NCBI GenBank assembly: GCA_015486215.1
Contig: WFSA01000144.1
Coordinates: forward strand, 1-36,905
Direction of reading: 5' to 3'
Source of the DNA: Anaerolineae bacterium
GTDB lineage: Bacteria; Chloroflexota; Anaerolineae; Promineifilales; Promineifilaceae
DNA length: 36,905 bases
The position numbers were made by a program, and so were the translations under genes. Shown piece by piece: positions 1 to 9,623 of this stretch (the stretch's first letter is position 1; the number at the start of each line of letters is the position of its first letter). The notes below the pieces were generated by a model. It was not told the origin of the DNA. It did not search any database and was given only the letters and a program-made list of their open reading frames with translations.

Positions 1-60
1 ATTTTACACGAGTACCATTAGGAAAATTTGTCAAGTCTCCCCAGAATACTGAGAAGATAC
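1..60 (+). repeat. Family-1 MITE, copy A (cut by window edge)
   Basis: Right part of a short palindromic element found seven times in the window. It contains the internal AAATTTGTCAAGTC arm and ends in the terminal repeat TGAGAAGATAC. It interrupts the ACCACAAAG-type repeat that continues directly after it. The left end is outside the window. Confidence 0.85.
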
Positions 61-118
61 AAAAACTTCGTGTTCTTCGTGTCTTTGTGGTTAATTTGGA
101 CAATGGCTGAGTAGTTAC
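61..118 (-). repeat. ACCACAAAG-type repeat, partial
   Basis: Partial copy of an element whose full form at 24363-24482 has ends GTAACTACTCAGCC / GGCTGAGTAGTTAC. Only one half remains here, cut by the family-1 element at 1-60. A third copy lies at 21312-21434. Confidence 0.75.
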
Positions 119-123
119 CATAA

Positions 124-440
124 CTTTAGGAATGAAAATTTATTTAACTCCCAATCTTGTCATTCTCGCCCCCACCTTCGTGAGGGTAAACTCTTTTAAG
201 CGGGAGTTCATTTTTTTTTAAGGAGTGTGGATCCCTGCCTTCGCAGAGCCTGCCCCCATGAAGATGCGGGAATGACAATTGGAAGTTTCGACATGGTTCA
301 AATTAGGGTGAATCATCTTTACAGTTGCTGCCTGTAGGGGCGCGGCCTTGTGCCCGCCCTCAACCTGTAAAGATCATCTTGCGTAAAATAAACCATGTCG
401 AAGTTTCAGGTTTTATTTAATCTCCATTCCTTAACCAACA
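124..440. repeat. Family-6 (GTCATTC) element, interrupted by a family-4 element
   Basis: A GTCATTC...GAATGAC palindromic repeat with outer ends TTAGGAATGAAAATT and, inverted, TTAAGGAATGGAGATT. The core TCCCTGCCTTCGCAGAGCC recurs at about 22460 and 23320. Bases 290-399 are a later family-4 insertion. The stretch 1-456 before the first gene contains only such repeats plus the ribosome binding site of that gene. Confidence 0.7.
290..399. mobile_element. Family-4 MITE (GACATGG ends), copy a, 110 bp
   Basis: Starts GACATGGTTCA and ends AAACCATGTC, with an inner pair ATCATCTTTACAG / CTGTAAAGATCATC. It is flanked by the perfect 8-bp direct repeat GAAGTTTC (282-289 and 400-407), the mark of a transposition event. 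The target was a family-6 repeat. The interior carries the GTAGGGGCG / GTGCCCGCCC block seen in other copies. Confidence 0.8.
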
Positions 441-456
441 TTTACGAAGGAGAACG

Positions 457-2481
457 ATGTTATCACCCACTGAAAAACTCATATTTGCCCTGCTTGTCAT
501 TATCGCTTTCGCTGCCGCTTGGAATACCTTCGGCGAAATGATCGCCATCATCGGACGAGGTAAAGACAAGCTGCATTACGATAATTTTTTTAACCGTGTC
601 CAAAAAGGCATGACAGCGATGTTCACACAAGGTGAGATCATCCGTCATCGCAAATTCTCATCCACACTGCATCTAGGCGTAGCGTGGGGGTTCATTTTTT
701 ATTTTCTTGTCAACGGCATAGATATTGCCGAAGGGTTAGTAGAAGATTTTTCATTCTTTGAAGGCAATATCATCGGCGATCTGTTCCGCCTCTTTGCCGA
801 CGTATTCGGGTTTATGGTTCTCGTCGGCGTGTTATGGTTTATCATTCGTCGCTTTGCCCTAAAAGACCCTGTACTCGTCACCCGCGAAAATGTGATGTTG
901 AACGCACATGCCCGCGATGGCAGCATCCACAAAGACTCCTTAGTCGTCGCCATTTTCATCTTATTCCATGTCGGCTTTCGGATGATGGCAAGCAGTTCCA
1001 TACTGGTGATGCACGGGCATGGGTTCAGCTTTTGGGAACCATTCGCCTCAACATTGGCAAGCGTGTTCGGCATGGCACAATGGAGCGGGGCGGGATTGCT
1101 GTTCATGTGGCACTTTAGCTGGTGGACGGCCGTCGGCCTTGTCATCCTCTTCATCCCCTACTTCCCCTCCACCAAACATGCTCATCTTTTCATGGGGCCG
1201 TTCAATTATATGACCCGTCCCGACCGCACCTATTTGGGGCAGCCGTTCGGCTTAGATTTTGAAGACGAATCCATCGAACAATTCGGCGCAAACACGCTAT
1301 TTGATCTATCGCAGACACAATTAGTCGATGCGTATGCGTGCATCATGTGTAACCGCTGTCAAGAAGTTTGCCCCGCCTATAACACTGGCAAAGAGCTGTC
1401 CCCTTCAGCCATCGAAATCAATAAACGGTATTACGTCAAAGAGAATGGCGCATCCCTCGCCAACGGCGGCGAAAGTGTGCCCTTGATGGAGTTTATGCTG
1501 TCTCAAAGTGCCGTTTGGGCTTGCACAAGCTGCGGCCATTGCATCGAAGTCTGCCCCGTCGGCAACACCCCGATGCTCGATATTTTGGACATGCGCCGCG
1601 ATAATGTATTGATGGAAAGCGCCCCCTTCCCCAGCGAATTGAAGGGGGCATTTGTCGGGATGGAACGCTCTGGCAATCCATGGGGATCGACAGAGGGGCG
1701 GATGGAATGGGCGGCTCCGCTTGACTTCCCCGTGCCAACGGTGAGCGAAAATCCCGATTATGAATACCTCTTCTGGGTCGGTTGTGCGGGCGCGTTTAAT
1801 CCAGAATCACAAAAAACAGCCCGTGCTGTCGCCACCATCCTGCACGAAGCGGGGGTTAGTTTTGCCGTTCTGGGCGAAGCGGAAAGTTGCACCGGCGACT
1901 CAGCGCGGCGGGCGGGGAATGAGTACCTTTATTTTGAATTAGCGACGGGCAATATCGCCACCCTCGACGCAGCTAACGCCAACGAGCGCAAAATTGTGAC
2001 CAGCTGCCCGCATTGCCTGACCACCATCGGCAAAGAGTATGGCGAATTGGGTGGAAATTACAAAACGTACCATCATACGCAGCTCATCGCCGATTTGATC
2101 GGGCAAGGGAAATTGCAACTGAAAGGGAATGCGCTGGAAAAGGTGACGTTCCATGATCCATGTTACTTAGGGCGGCATAATGGCATTATTGATGCCCCGC
2201 GCTCTGTATTAGCCAATGCGGGAGCGACGTTGTTAGAGATGGATAGAAACGGCCGTGATTCATTCTGTTGTGGTGCCGGCGGCGCACAAATGTGGAAAGA
2301 GGAAGAAGAGGGGGACGAGTCGGTCAGCATGGTACGTTTCGACGAAGCGCGTCAAACAGGCGCGGAAACGGTCGCTGTTGGCTGTCCCTTCTGCGGCACA
2401 ATGATGCACGATGCCAATCAAGAGAACGGCTCACCCATGCAGGTAAAAGACATCGCTGAAATTGTGATGGAAGCGTTGTAG
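457..2481 (+). CDS. Membrane Fe-S oxidoreductase (NarI-like domain + dicluster + two CCG domains), EtfD-like
   Basis: The 674-residue protein has about five membrane helices in residues 1-240 with histidines that could hold heme b. Two 4Fe-4S motifs follow: CxxCxxCxxxCP starting at residues 295 and 356. Two CCG (HdrB/GlpC-type) domains come next, with cysteines around 436-520 and 565-650, including CCGAGG near 603 and GCPFC near 645. Proteins of this layout, such as mycobacterial EtfD, are thought to pass electrons from electron-transfer flavoprotein or other donors to the quinone pool. That role is inferred here, since no etfAB or acyl-CoA dehydrogenase gene is in the window. The ATG follows AAGGAGA at a good distance. 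It appears to be a single-gene unit. It could instead be a lactate or glycolate oxidase subunit-type protein, but the membrane domain argues against this. Confidence 0.85.
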   Translation: MLSPTEKLIFALLVIIAFAAAWNTFGEMIAIIGRGKDKLHYDNFFNRVQKGMTAMFTQGEIIRHRKFSSTLHLGVAWGFIFYFLVNGIDIAEGLVEDFSFFEGNIIGDLFRLFADVFGFMVLVGVLWFIIRRFALKDPVLVTRENVMLNAHARDGSIHKDSLVVAIFILFHVGFRMMASSSILVMHGHGFSFWEPFASTLASVFGMAQWSGAGLLFMWHFSWWTAVGLVILFIPYFPSTKHAHLFMGPFNYMTRPDRTYLGQPFGLDFEDESIEQFGANTLFDLSQTQLVDAYACIMCNRCQEVCPAYNTGKELSPSAIEINKRYYVKENGASLANGGESVPLMEFMLSQSAVWACTSCGHCIEVCPVGNTPMLDILDMRRDNVLMESAPFPSELKGAFVGMERSGNPWGSTEGRMEWAAPLDFPVPTVSENPDYEYLFWVGCAGAFNPESQKTARAVATILHEAGVSFAVLGEAESCTGDSARRAGNEYLYFELATGNIATLDAANANERKIVTSCPHCLTTIGKEYGELGGNYKTYHHTQLIADLIGQGKLQLKGNALEKVTFHDPCYLGRHNGIIDAPRSVLANAGATLLEMDRNGRDSFCCGAGGAQMWKEEEEGDESVSMVRFDEARQTGAETVAVGCPFCGTMMHDANQENGSPMQVKDIAEIVMEAL

Positions 2482-2496
2482 AAGAGTTTAATGGGG

Positions 2497-2660
2497 CGCA
2501 GATTTTCACGGTTATCAGGATAAACGCAGATTTCTTTTGATTTAGGCCATTTCTAAATTTAAATCACCCAAAATTTTGATTGTCATTATTTTTCATGAAT
2601 GGCCTTATCCGCGTTTATCCTGAACATCTGCGTCATCTGCGTTCTATTGTCTTCTACTGA
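2497..2660. repeat. CGCAGAT-type repeats around a family-3 element
   Basis: Degenerate runs of CGCAGAT / ATCTGCG lie on both sides of a 65-bp family-3 palindrome at 2543-2607 (ends TAGGCCATTT / AATGGCCTTA). The same family-3 sequence recurs at 36706-36771 and, interrupted, at 23871-24101. Nothing else is seen between the flanking genes, and no clear terminator. Confidence 0.7.
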
Positions 2661-2715
2661 TTGACAAACCATGCCCTAAACTCACTGTTTATCAGCGCAA
2701 TCCGTGTGCAAATCC

Positions 2716-3873
2716 TTACCGACTGCCCCGCGCTCCCCGTTGACGTAATTCCGTTGAGGAAATATCTTTGCGGAATTGCTGCATGGAGATAGAGCGGAAC
2801 AGTGTCGTGAAGGCGGGCGGAATGTCCAGATGGGTGATGTCGCGGAAGATGCCGCTGTTGCCGACGCGCCCCGCGACGAGAAATGAGCAGCCCCGCTCCC
2901 GAATGGCCGCCAAAGCAGCATGACATTTCTTGACGCTATTATCGTAATAACGCGGCTGTAAAATACGAACGGCCGTGTCGTACCCCACCACAAAAATGGC
3001 ATTCGGATACAGGGCCGCCTTCTCTACAAAAGTGGGGGCGCGGCTGGCAAAGATCGGCCATCGCCCCGCAAATTGTGCCATCCGATTATGGATGACGCTG
3101 GCCGACAGCGGCCTTTTATCCACATTACTGATAGATAGTTCAAAAGCGACAGTGTGGCCGACAATGCGGCTGGCGGCGCGTGCCATATTGAGATGCCCTG
3201 TATGTAATGGATTGAACGAGCCGGGCAAAATGACACGGGGCGGACTGCTGAGCAAACGGCCGTCTGGCGAAATACCAAAGTAGGAACGGCCGTTTTGCAG
3301 ATCCTCCTCTACAGCCGCAAAATCATGGACAGTCGTCTGCAAACGATCCCCGTCCAGCAAGGGCAAGGGCAACGCACGCTGCGGCTCATCCACCCCGCAC
3401 GCCGCCGCCAGCGTATTCAACATCAAACGGCTGACCAACTCCTCTTCGCCGCGCCGATCACGCGCCCCTTTTTGCAAATATAGCTCAACCTGCGTCAACC
3501 GTTTGGGATGCCACAGGGCAATATGGGCGCGATGCTCGCCGCGTTTAGGGCGGTCAGTGATAATCGTCGCCGTGCAGGAGAGGCCGAGCGTGGGCGACTC
3601 CCCCCCATTCTCCAACCATCGCGCACGAGTAAGCGCACGGCCTGCCAGCAGAGCGGCCGTTTTGCCGGCGACATATTGCTCTGGAGGCAGCTCCAGAAAA
3701 TCGTTAAACGCAGCTTGGCTATAGGGGATGATCGCTTCCAAAATTGTGCGCGTCGCCCCAGCCACACCGAGCAGGTCAGAAATCGCCTCTGTCCCCGCCC
3801 CAGCCGCCACCACAACGATACGGTGCGGATCGTCATGGATCAATTGGATAAATTGTTTTATTTTTGTGTCCAT
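2716..3873 (-). CDS. CinA-like / nucleotidylyltransferase two-domain protein (NMNAT-like)
   Basis: The 385-residue protein has two parts. The N-terminal half (about 1-165) resembles the CinA C-terminal (NMN amidase-type) fold, with a GAGTEA turn and TDRPKRGEHRAH. The C-terminal half is a nucleotidylyltransferase with LPGSFNPLHTGH (HxGH active site) and the closing motif DISSTELRQR. From memory, the whole layout and several motifs match a plant protein family annotated only as 'nucleotidylyl transferase superfamily'. NMN or related nucleotide adenylylation is likely, but the substrate is not proven. An upstream ATG at 3996 keeps the frame open, but it lies in repeat DNA next to a MITE. The ATG at 3873 starts the conserved domain and has a weak purine-rich AAGATAAG upstream, so it is preferred. 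Confidence 0.75.
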   Translation of the reverse strand: MDTKIKQFIQLIHDDPHRIVVVAAGAGTEAISDLLGVAGATRTILEAIIPYSQAAFNDFLELPPEQYVAGKTAALLAGRALTRARWLENGGESPTLGLSCTATIITDRPKRGEHRAHIALWHPKRLTQVELYLQKGARDRRGEEELVSRLMLNTLAAACGVDEPQRALPLPLLDGDRLQTTVHDFAAVEEDLQNGRSYFGISPDGRLLSSPPRVILPGSFNPLHTGHLNMARAASRIVGHTVAFELSISNVDKRPLSASVIHNRMAQFAGRWPIFASRAPTFVEKAALYPNAIFVVGYDTAVRILQPRYYDNSVKKCHAALAAIRERGCSFLVAGRVGNSGIFRDITHLDIPPAFTTLFRSISMQQFRKDISSTELRQRGARGSR

Positions 3874-3975
3874 CTTATCTTTTGAAGCATTGATTGGAAT
3901 CAGCGGCGAAATAGGTAAGGCCGAGTCCGAAAAAGAATGATCCGCGGACAATTTCTTATACATAGTGCAAGAATA

Positions 3976-4170
3976 TAGGGCGATTGCAACCTCCAAATCG
4001 CACTGTTAAATTCCAAATTTACACCGTTTTTAGCAACTCCGTAATTGACATAACATGTGAATTGCGGGGAATTTATGCGTCATGATTGTCGTGATCGTAT
4101 TTCGTGATCGGTTTTTCGATTTTCGATCACGAAAACGATCACGAATTAAGGCGAGGTTGCAATCGCCCTA
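3976..4170. mobile_element. TA-flanked MITE, copy 1 (about 191 bp)
   Basis: The perfect inverted ends TAGGGCGATTGCAACCTC / GAGGTTGCAATCGCCCTA include a TA dinucleotide on each side, as left by IS630/Tc1-mariner-type transposases. An inner palindrome is built of CGTGATCG / CGATCACG. A near-identical copy in the opposite orientation lies at 24163-24346. It has no coding capacity. It fills most of the gap 3874-4194. Confidence 0.88.
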
Positions 4171-4194
4171 TACAAGGATATTATTGATAAGGTA

Positions 4195-7100
4195 TTAATC
4201 GTGTTCAATTATGTAATAGAGTGCGCCAGTGTCGATCAGATCATTCCATTGTGATGTCTGCCCTAAACTACCGCTATTATGCGGCCATTCGGTCAGCGCT
4301 ATCGCGCCCGCGTCTTGGTTATTCCCAGAATTATCTGGTTCATGCTGTACGCGATTGACATCTTTACCCCAATTCGTAAATAGGCCGCCTTCAGCGTTGC
4401 CGTTCGTACTTCCTGTCCAAAAATGCGCGTTGTTATTTTCCCATCGCCACATACCTTCGCTTCCCCTATCGTTCGCGCCGATCCAGACATAAGTCGCGCC
4501 ACCGCCATTCGCCGACGATGTGCTACCATACTCCGCCTCACTAATATACCTATTGAGCCGTGAATATATCTCATGGTTTTCAGCGATGCTGCCGATATGG
4601 GGCAGATAGCCGCCTCCCGCGAGGGCTGCATCTGAGGCGGCTTGCCATGATAATGCGTTTTTCACTATTTCATAAGTATGCCCATCGTATGCAAAAGTCG
4701 CATAACCACCTCTGGTCGCCGTTATGATATTGTCTATACGGCCGTTACTGCCACGCATACGGAACCCCAAAATCGCCTCGATCTCCTCATCTGGAAGAAC
4801 TCTTTTTAAGTCAGCTTCCAAATCCCTGCTGAACGTATGCCATGTGCCATCAAGCATATCTGAGCCTAACGCATTGTGAATATAATGATTGCCATTGCTT
4901 AATTCATATCCGCGATCTAAATCATCAGGTGCATAATAGATATATAGAGGATCATGGGTAGTTGTGCGTACTTTCACCATAAATTTGAATGGCACGGCGT
5001 ATTTCATATCCCATGATGTAACAAACCCGCCGCTCACTTCTGGTGTTAAGTCAAATTTATATCCATTATCCACACCATCAGTACCAACGAATGCAATCGC
5101 CCGTCCACCGTTATCAGCAACATTACTAACCGCAGAGTTGGCTGCTACCCAGTAACGGCTCCATCCAGTGATATTACCATCTTCAGCATCTTCATGTTTT
5201 GCCATCCCGTCTACAACCTCCACCACGCGAGTCGTAAAGGCACCATTGCCGCTGCTATCGTGTACGCCATATGTCACTTCATAAGAGGCGGCGACAGCGG
5301 TATTAACGGGATTGTTCACTGTGATCCGATTGGTAATGTCACCGTCGGCATTATCGTTGGCGGTCGCACCCGCATCTGTATACGTTGAATTTAGGGGGAC
5401 GATGACAGAAGCAGCACCGTTGCGCGTGACGGTTGGCGGAATTTCGTCGCCAACCGAGTCTGTCGCCAACATAACTTTAATATCATCAATCCGCCCAGAC
5501 CCCCTAACAGCGATTCCATAGATGAACTCTATCTCATTACCGGGATCAAGTGATGCTAAATCAGCTTGCAAATCACGGGTGAATGTATGCCAGTTTCCAT
5601 CCATAGCGGCTGAACCGAGACTAAAACGATAACGCACGCCGCCATGAGTGATTTCGTTGCCGTTGTCTGTCGGTTGATAGTAGAAATATCTAAATCCGTT
5701 TGTCGTCTCTGCTCTTATGAAAAATGTAAACTCTTCGCTGTAGTTCATGCTCCATGAGAGAACATGTCGTTCTGTTTCATGCCAATCATCGCCAAGACTA
5801 AAGCCGCCGTTCGTTCCGTCAGGCCCAATCAAACTTATGACACGACTGCCCCTCTCATAATCTATGATATTATGGGCAACGCCGCTGCCTGCATAACGTG
5901 ACCAGCCAGCAATATCGCTGTCTTCGGCATCTTCGTGGGCAAACACGTTGGGAATAACTTCAACATATCGTGTGACTTGTATCGCATCGTTACCGCTGGC
6001 ATCGGTGACATCATAGGTGATGGTGTAATTTCCAGCTGCGTTACTGTTCACACTGCCATTGACGACGATGGCATTTGTCAAATTAGCACCCGTATCATCT
6101 ACGGCCGTTGCCCCCGCATCTACAAACGCCTCGCCAGCTCTCAGCGTCACCCAATACCCCCCATTGAGCGTAATCGTGGGAATAACCCGATCATTAGTGG
6201 TACTGAATTGCTCACATAAGGCGTGATCTGGCAGTTCGCAAGCGAGTTCTTTAATCCATCCTGCTAATTTTCTAGCCCCTTGCGGCTCATAATGAATACG
6301 ATCCATCCGCTCACTAGCCGTGCCGGGATTGCCAATGCAATTTCCAAACTCAACCTGCAATGTCTCGTCGGCATATTTGCCGAACTCCTGCAAGGTTTTC
6401 GCGTGCAAGTCTAATAGTTGAACATTCTTCTCAGCCGCTACCTCACGCACATAGCCCGGAAACACGCCGCGATCATCACGATGCGTACCGTCTGCATTTT
6501 TAGTACGGCCGACAGGTGTTGTCACGAGTATCGGTACGATGCCCATACTGCGTGCTTGATCGACGTAAAAGCCAATCGCATTTTTGAAATCTATCTTTGT
6601 CCATGCAACTCTATTTGCATCTGTTTCATTGGAGTAACGGCCGCCTGTCCAATGCCCATCAACCCAGTAGCCATAATAAAATTGTGTTTCGTTGCTGCTA
6701 CCAAACTGGATCAGCAAAAAACCGCCATCGCTGGCCGCCATCATCCCGCTAGTTGAGTCCCAATAACGAGTGAGCGGGAGGGGATTCTCTGCAATTTCTC
6801 TATACAGTTCGTCAAGTTGACCTCCGGGAGGGGCATCACGGTAGGTTTCGGCCGATGCACCTTGACGCGCTTTATTAAATTCTCTGCTAGGATCTGCTAA
6901 ATAGAGTGATACATCATCACCCCAGCCACGCAAAGTATCGGTAGGGTCATCATCCCCGCACTCTCTATTGCTCCAAGAGACGGTGTGGGCGCGCACTGTT
7001 GAATCACCAACGATAAAAATATCCTGTGCATCGCTTGGTACTGATTGCCCGTTCATTATTACAGGCAGGAAAGTCATACTATCCTGCTCTGCGTAGGCAC

Positions 7101-7197
7101 GCATATTGGCATAGGCTGCGCTGCCTGATCCAAATAATAAGATAAATCCAAATAAAATAACGGCTACTTTTTTGCTCGAATAGATTGTTTTTTTCAT
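4195..7197 (-). CDS. Secreted SGNH hydrolase with two Ig-like/jelly-roll-like repeats and a C-type lectin domain
   Basis: The 1000-residue protein has a Sec signal peptide (hydrophobic stretch about 10-29, then AYA). The SGNH esterase domain (about 55-330) carries GDST (nucleophile Ser), GSSNE in the block III position and DRIHYEPQG as the Asp-His block V, and resembles rhamnogalacturonan acetylesterases. Two matching modules follow. Each is an Ig-like (DUF5011/HYR-type) domain with VTxxGxx...DAGATAxD...YxVTYxVxDxSGN, then a segment opening HEDAEDxxIxGWSRY. The last about 165 residues form a C-type lectin-like domain (YEIV...WQAAS, WIGANDRGSEGMWRWE, WNDL). It probably de-esterifies plant or algal polysaccharides outside the cell. 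FLPVI lies just after the signal peptide, as in the glycoside hydrolase at 9759. ACGGCCGT is sparse here (two copies in 3 kb). The ATG is preceded by AGGA. Confidence 0.82.
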   Translation of the reverse strand: MKKTIYSSKKVAVILFGFILLFGSGSAAYANMRAYAEQDSMTFLPVIMNGQSVPSDAQDIFIVGDSTVRAHTVSWSNRECGDDDPTDTLRGWGDDVSLYLADPSREFNKARQGASAETYRDAPPGGQLDELYREIAENPLPLTRYWDSTSGMMAASDGGFLLIQFGSSNETQFYYGYWVDGHWTGGRYSNETDANRVAWTKIDFKNAIGFYVDQARSMGIVPILVTTPVGRTKNADGTHRDDRGVFPGYVREVAAEKNVQLLDLHAKTLQEFGKYADETLQVEFGNCIGNPGTASERMDRIHYEPQGARKLAGWIKELACELPDHALCEQFSTTNDRVIPTITLNGGYWVTLRAGEAFVDAGATAVDDTGANLTNAIVVNGSVNSNAAGNYTITYDVTDASGNDAIQVTRYVEVIPNVFAHEDAEDSDIAGWSRYAGSGVAHNIIDYERGSRVISLIGPDGTNGGFSLGDDWHETERHVLSWSMNYSEEFTFFIRAETTNGFRYFYYQPTDNGNEITHGGVRYRFSLGSAAMDGNWHTFTRDLQADLASLDPGNEIEFIYGIAVRGSGRIDDIKVMLATDSVGDEIPPTVTRNGAASVIVPLNSTYTDAGATANDNADGDITNRITVNNPVNTAVAASYEVTYGVHDSSGNGAFTTRVVEVVDGMAKHEDAEDGNITGWSRYWVAANSAVSNVADNGGRAIAFVGTDGVDNGYKFDLTPEVSGGFVTSWDMKYAVPFKFMVKVRTTTHDPLYIYYAPDDLDRGYELSNGNHYIHNALGSDMLDGTWHTFSRDLEADLKRVLPDEEIEAILGFRMRGSNGRIDNIITATRGGYATFAYDGHTYEIVKNALSWQAASDAALAGGGYLPHIGSIAENHEIYSRLNRYISEAEYGSTSSANGGGATYVWIGANDRGSEGMWRWENNNAHFWTGSTNGNAEGGLFTNWGKDVNRVQHEPDNSGNNQDAGAIALTEWPHNSGSLGQTSQWNDLIDTGALYYIIEHD

Positions 7198-7239
7198 TTA
7201 TTGTCCTATACAGTTATGCACACATTATTAATACACAAG

Positions 7240-7341
7240 GTATCTTCTCAGTATTCTGGGGAGACTTGACAAATTTTCCTAATGATACTCGTAAATAAAG
7301 GCTGATGAAATTTGTCAAGTCTTGTCCACAATATTAAATAC
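7240..7341. mobile_element. Family-1 MITE, copy B, decayed right end
   Basis: Begins GTATCTTCTCAGTA and carries both inner arms GACTTGACAAATTT / AAATTTGTCAAGTC. The expected end TTGAGAAGATAC has decayed to ATTAAATAC. No target duplication can be seen. The rest of the gap 7198-7724 is AT-rich. It holds the only ACGGCCGT copy outside genes (about 7528) and presumably the fhs promoter, which I could not place. Confidence 0.75.
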
Positions 7342-7710
7342 AAACCATCTCCATTTTAACAGGTTCTGAACATGGTGCATAAGTCAAATTTTTTGCTTTA
7401 CCGATCTTGGATACATTGTTTTATTTTTATGTCCATAGGGGCGAATTTGTAACGCGAAATGATGGGGCTGCCAGTTCGATACTTTCGGGTAAATTCGTCC
7501 TGTTTTTGACAATTTAATTCGAGAAAACGGCCGTTTCCTTTACAAAAATAAGGCAGATATATCACGGGACAAAACAGGAAAAGTTGTATATCATAATGTC
7601 ATACTTTACGGATAATTTTGTCCGCAATCCATCAATTTATCTTCCATTTAGATATTAATTAAATGGCTGCAAAGCAGGCTGATAACTGGCTTTGCTCAAA
7701 TCATACATCA

Positions 7711-7716
7711 AGGAGA
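7711..7716 (+). promoter_or_regulatory. Ribosome binding site that fixes the fhs start
   Basis: AGGAGA lies 8 bases before ATG 7725. An in-frame ATG at 7692 has no such site and adds 11 residues unlike the family, so 7725 is taken as the start. Confidence 0.75.
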
Positions 7717-7724
7717 CCCCTACT

Positions 7725-9623
7725 ATGATCGTACCTACACCACTTACATTGTTGAAACCCGTCCCCAGCGATATTGACATCGCGCAGGCGGCAACATTGA
7801 AACCGATTGCACAAGTCGCCGAAGAGATCGGCATTTTGGCCGAAGAGCTAGAACTGCACGGCGAATATAAGGCCAAAGTACGCCTTTCCGTCCGCGAGCG
7901 TCTGGCCGATCAGCCAAACGGTAAATATATTGACGTGACCGCCATCACCCCCACCCCACTGGGCGAAGGCAAAACGACAACGACCGTCGGTTTGAGCCAA
8001 GCGTTGGGCGCACATTTGGGACAAAATGTAATGACCTGCATCCGTCAACCCTCACAAGGGCCGACCTTTGGCATCAAAGGCGGCGCGGCAGGCGGCGGCT
8101 ACTCCCAAATTATTCCGATGGAAGATTTCAACTTGCATCTGACTGGCGACATTCATGCTATCACCGCCGCCAACAACCTATTGGCCGCCGCGATTGACAC
8201 ACGGATGCACCATGAATCGTATCAAAAAGATGCGTCGCTGTTCAAACGTCTTTGCCCCACAGCCAAAGATGGCAGCCGCAAATTCTCCCCCGTCATGCTC
8301 CGTCGTCTCAAAAAATTAGGCATTGATAAAACCAATCCTGATGAGTTGACCGACGAAGAGATCACCCGCTTCTCCCGTTTGGACATTGATCCTGAAACGA
8401 TCACTTGGCGGCGCGTGGTAGACATCAACGACCGCTACTTACGCGGCATCACCGTTGGTAAAGGTGCAAAAGAAAAATTCGAGCGCGAAACAGGGTTTGA
8501 CATCACTGTTGCCAGTGAAATTATGGCAATTTTGGCATTGACCACCAGCTTGACCGACATGCGCGAACGCTTGGGCGCGATGGTCATCGGCCAAAGCCGC
8601 GCGGGTGATGCTGTCACGGCTGATGATTTAGGCATTGGCGGCGCATTGACGGTGTTGATGAAGGATGCGATCACCCCCACTTTGATGCAAACATTGGAAG
8701 GAACACCCGCGCTGGTACATGCCGGCCCCTTCGCCAATATCGCACACGGCAACAGCTCCATCATCGCTGACCAAATCGCTTTAAAATTGGTCGGGAAAGA
8801 TGGGTATGTGCTGACAGAATCTGGCTTTGGTGCTGATATTGGGATGGAGAAATTCTTCGACATCAAATGCCGGTACAGCGGCCTCGTCCCCGATGCGGTG
8901 GTGTTGGTGGCGACGATTCGTGCCTTGAAAATGCACGGCGGCGGCCCCAAAGTTGTGGCAGGACGGCCGTTAGCCCGCGAATATACCGAAGAAAACCTCG
9001 AATTATTAGATGCGGGAACCGTCAACATGACCGCCCATATCAAAAACGCATTGCGTTTTGGCATCCCCGTCGTCGTCGCCATCAATCGGTTCACCGATGA
9101 CACCGATGCCGAAATCGAACTCGTCCGCAAAGCGGCCATCGCAGCTGGTGCAGAAGATGCGGTGATGTCCGACCATTGGACAGAAGGCGGCGCAGGTTCC
9201 GTCAAACTGGGCAAAGCGGTAATGGCAGCGTGCGAAAAACCATCCGATTTCAAATTCTTGTACCCGCTTGAGGATTCAATCAAAGAAAAAATCGAAACCA
9301 TCGCCAAAGAGATTTATGGCGCAGATGGTGTGAGCTACTCCGAACAAGCGGAAGAGCAAATCGCAACCTACAACCGTCTTGGATTTGACGGATTGCCAAT
9401 CTGTATGGCAAAAACACATCTCAGCCTCAGCCACGATCCCAAATTGAAAGGCGCACCGACTGGGTTCACCGTTCCGATTCGTGAGATTCGTGCCAGCGTT
9501 GGTGCAGGATTCCTCTATCCGCTCGTCGGTCAGATGAGTACGATGCCAGGCCTGCCCACACGGCCGTCTTTCTACGACGTTGATCTTGATTTGGAAACAG
9601 GTCAGGTTGTCGGCTTGTTCTAA
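7725..9623 (+). CDS. fhs: Formate-tetrahydrofolate ligase, eukaryotic (MTHFD1-like) type
   Basis: The 632-residue cytosolic enzyme makes 10-formyl-tetrahydrofolate from formate, ATP and tetrahydrofolate. The ATP loop [12 protein letters not shown] is near residue 80, and the family signatures [20 protein letters not shown] and [14 protein letters not shown] are intact. Most bacterial enzymes are about 555-560 residues. This one is longer and, compared from memory, follows the C-terminal domain of human C1-THF synthase closely over its length, including [19 protein letters not shown] and the final VVGLF. It stands alone, ends at a strong terminator, and may feed purine and formyl-Met synthesis or formate use. 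No other one-carbon gene is nearby. Confidence 0.95.
   Translation: MIVPTPLTLLKPVPSDIDIAQAATLKPIAQVAEEIGILAEELELHGEYKAKVRLSVRERLADQPNGKYIDVTAITPTPLGEGKTTTTVGLSQALGAHLGQNVMTCIRQPSQGPTFGIKGGAAGGGYSQIIPMEDFNLHLTGDIHAITAANNLLAAAIDTRMHHESYQKDASLFKRLCPTAKDGSRKFSPVMLRRLKKLGIDKTNPDELTDEEITRFSRLDIDPETITWRRVVDINDRYLRGITVGKGAKEKFERETGFDITVASEIMAILALTTSLTDMRERLGAMVIGQSRAGDAVTADDLGIGGALTVLMKDAITPTLMQTLEGTPALVHAGPFANIAHGNSSIIADQIALKLVGKDGYVLTESGFGADIGMEKFFDIKCRYSGLVPDAVVLVATIRALKMHGGGPKVVAGRPLAREYTEENLELLDAGTVNMTAHIKNALRFGIPVVVAINRFTDDTDAEIELVRKAAIAAGAEDAVMSDHWTEGGAGSVKLGKAVMAACEKPSDFKFLYPLEDSIKEKIETIAKEIYGADGVSYSEQAEEQIATYNRLGFDGLPICMAKTHLSLSHDPKLKGAPTGFTVPIREIRASVGAGFLYPLVGQMSTMPGLPTRPSFYDVDLDLETGQVVGLF

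Noticed and set aside
834-1213. Overlapping open frames inside the Fe-S oxidoreductase gene
   Set aside because: The oxidoreductase frame has clear motifs throughout; the alternatives have none.
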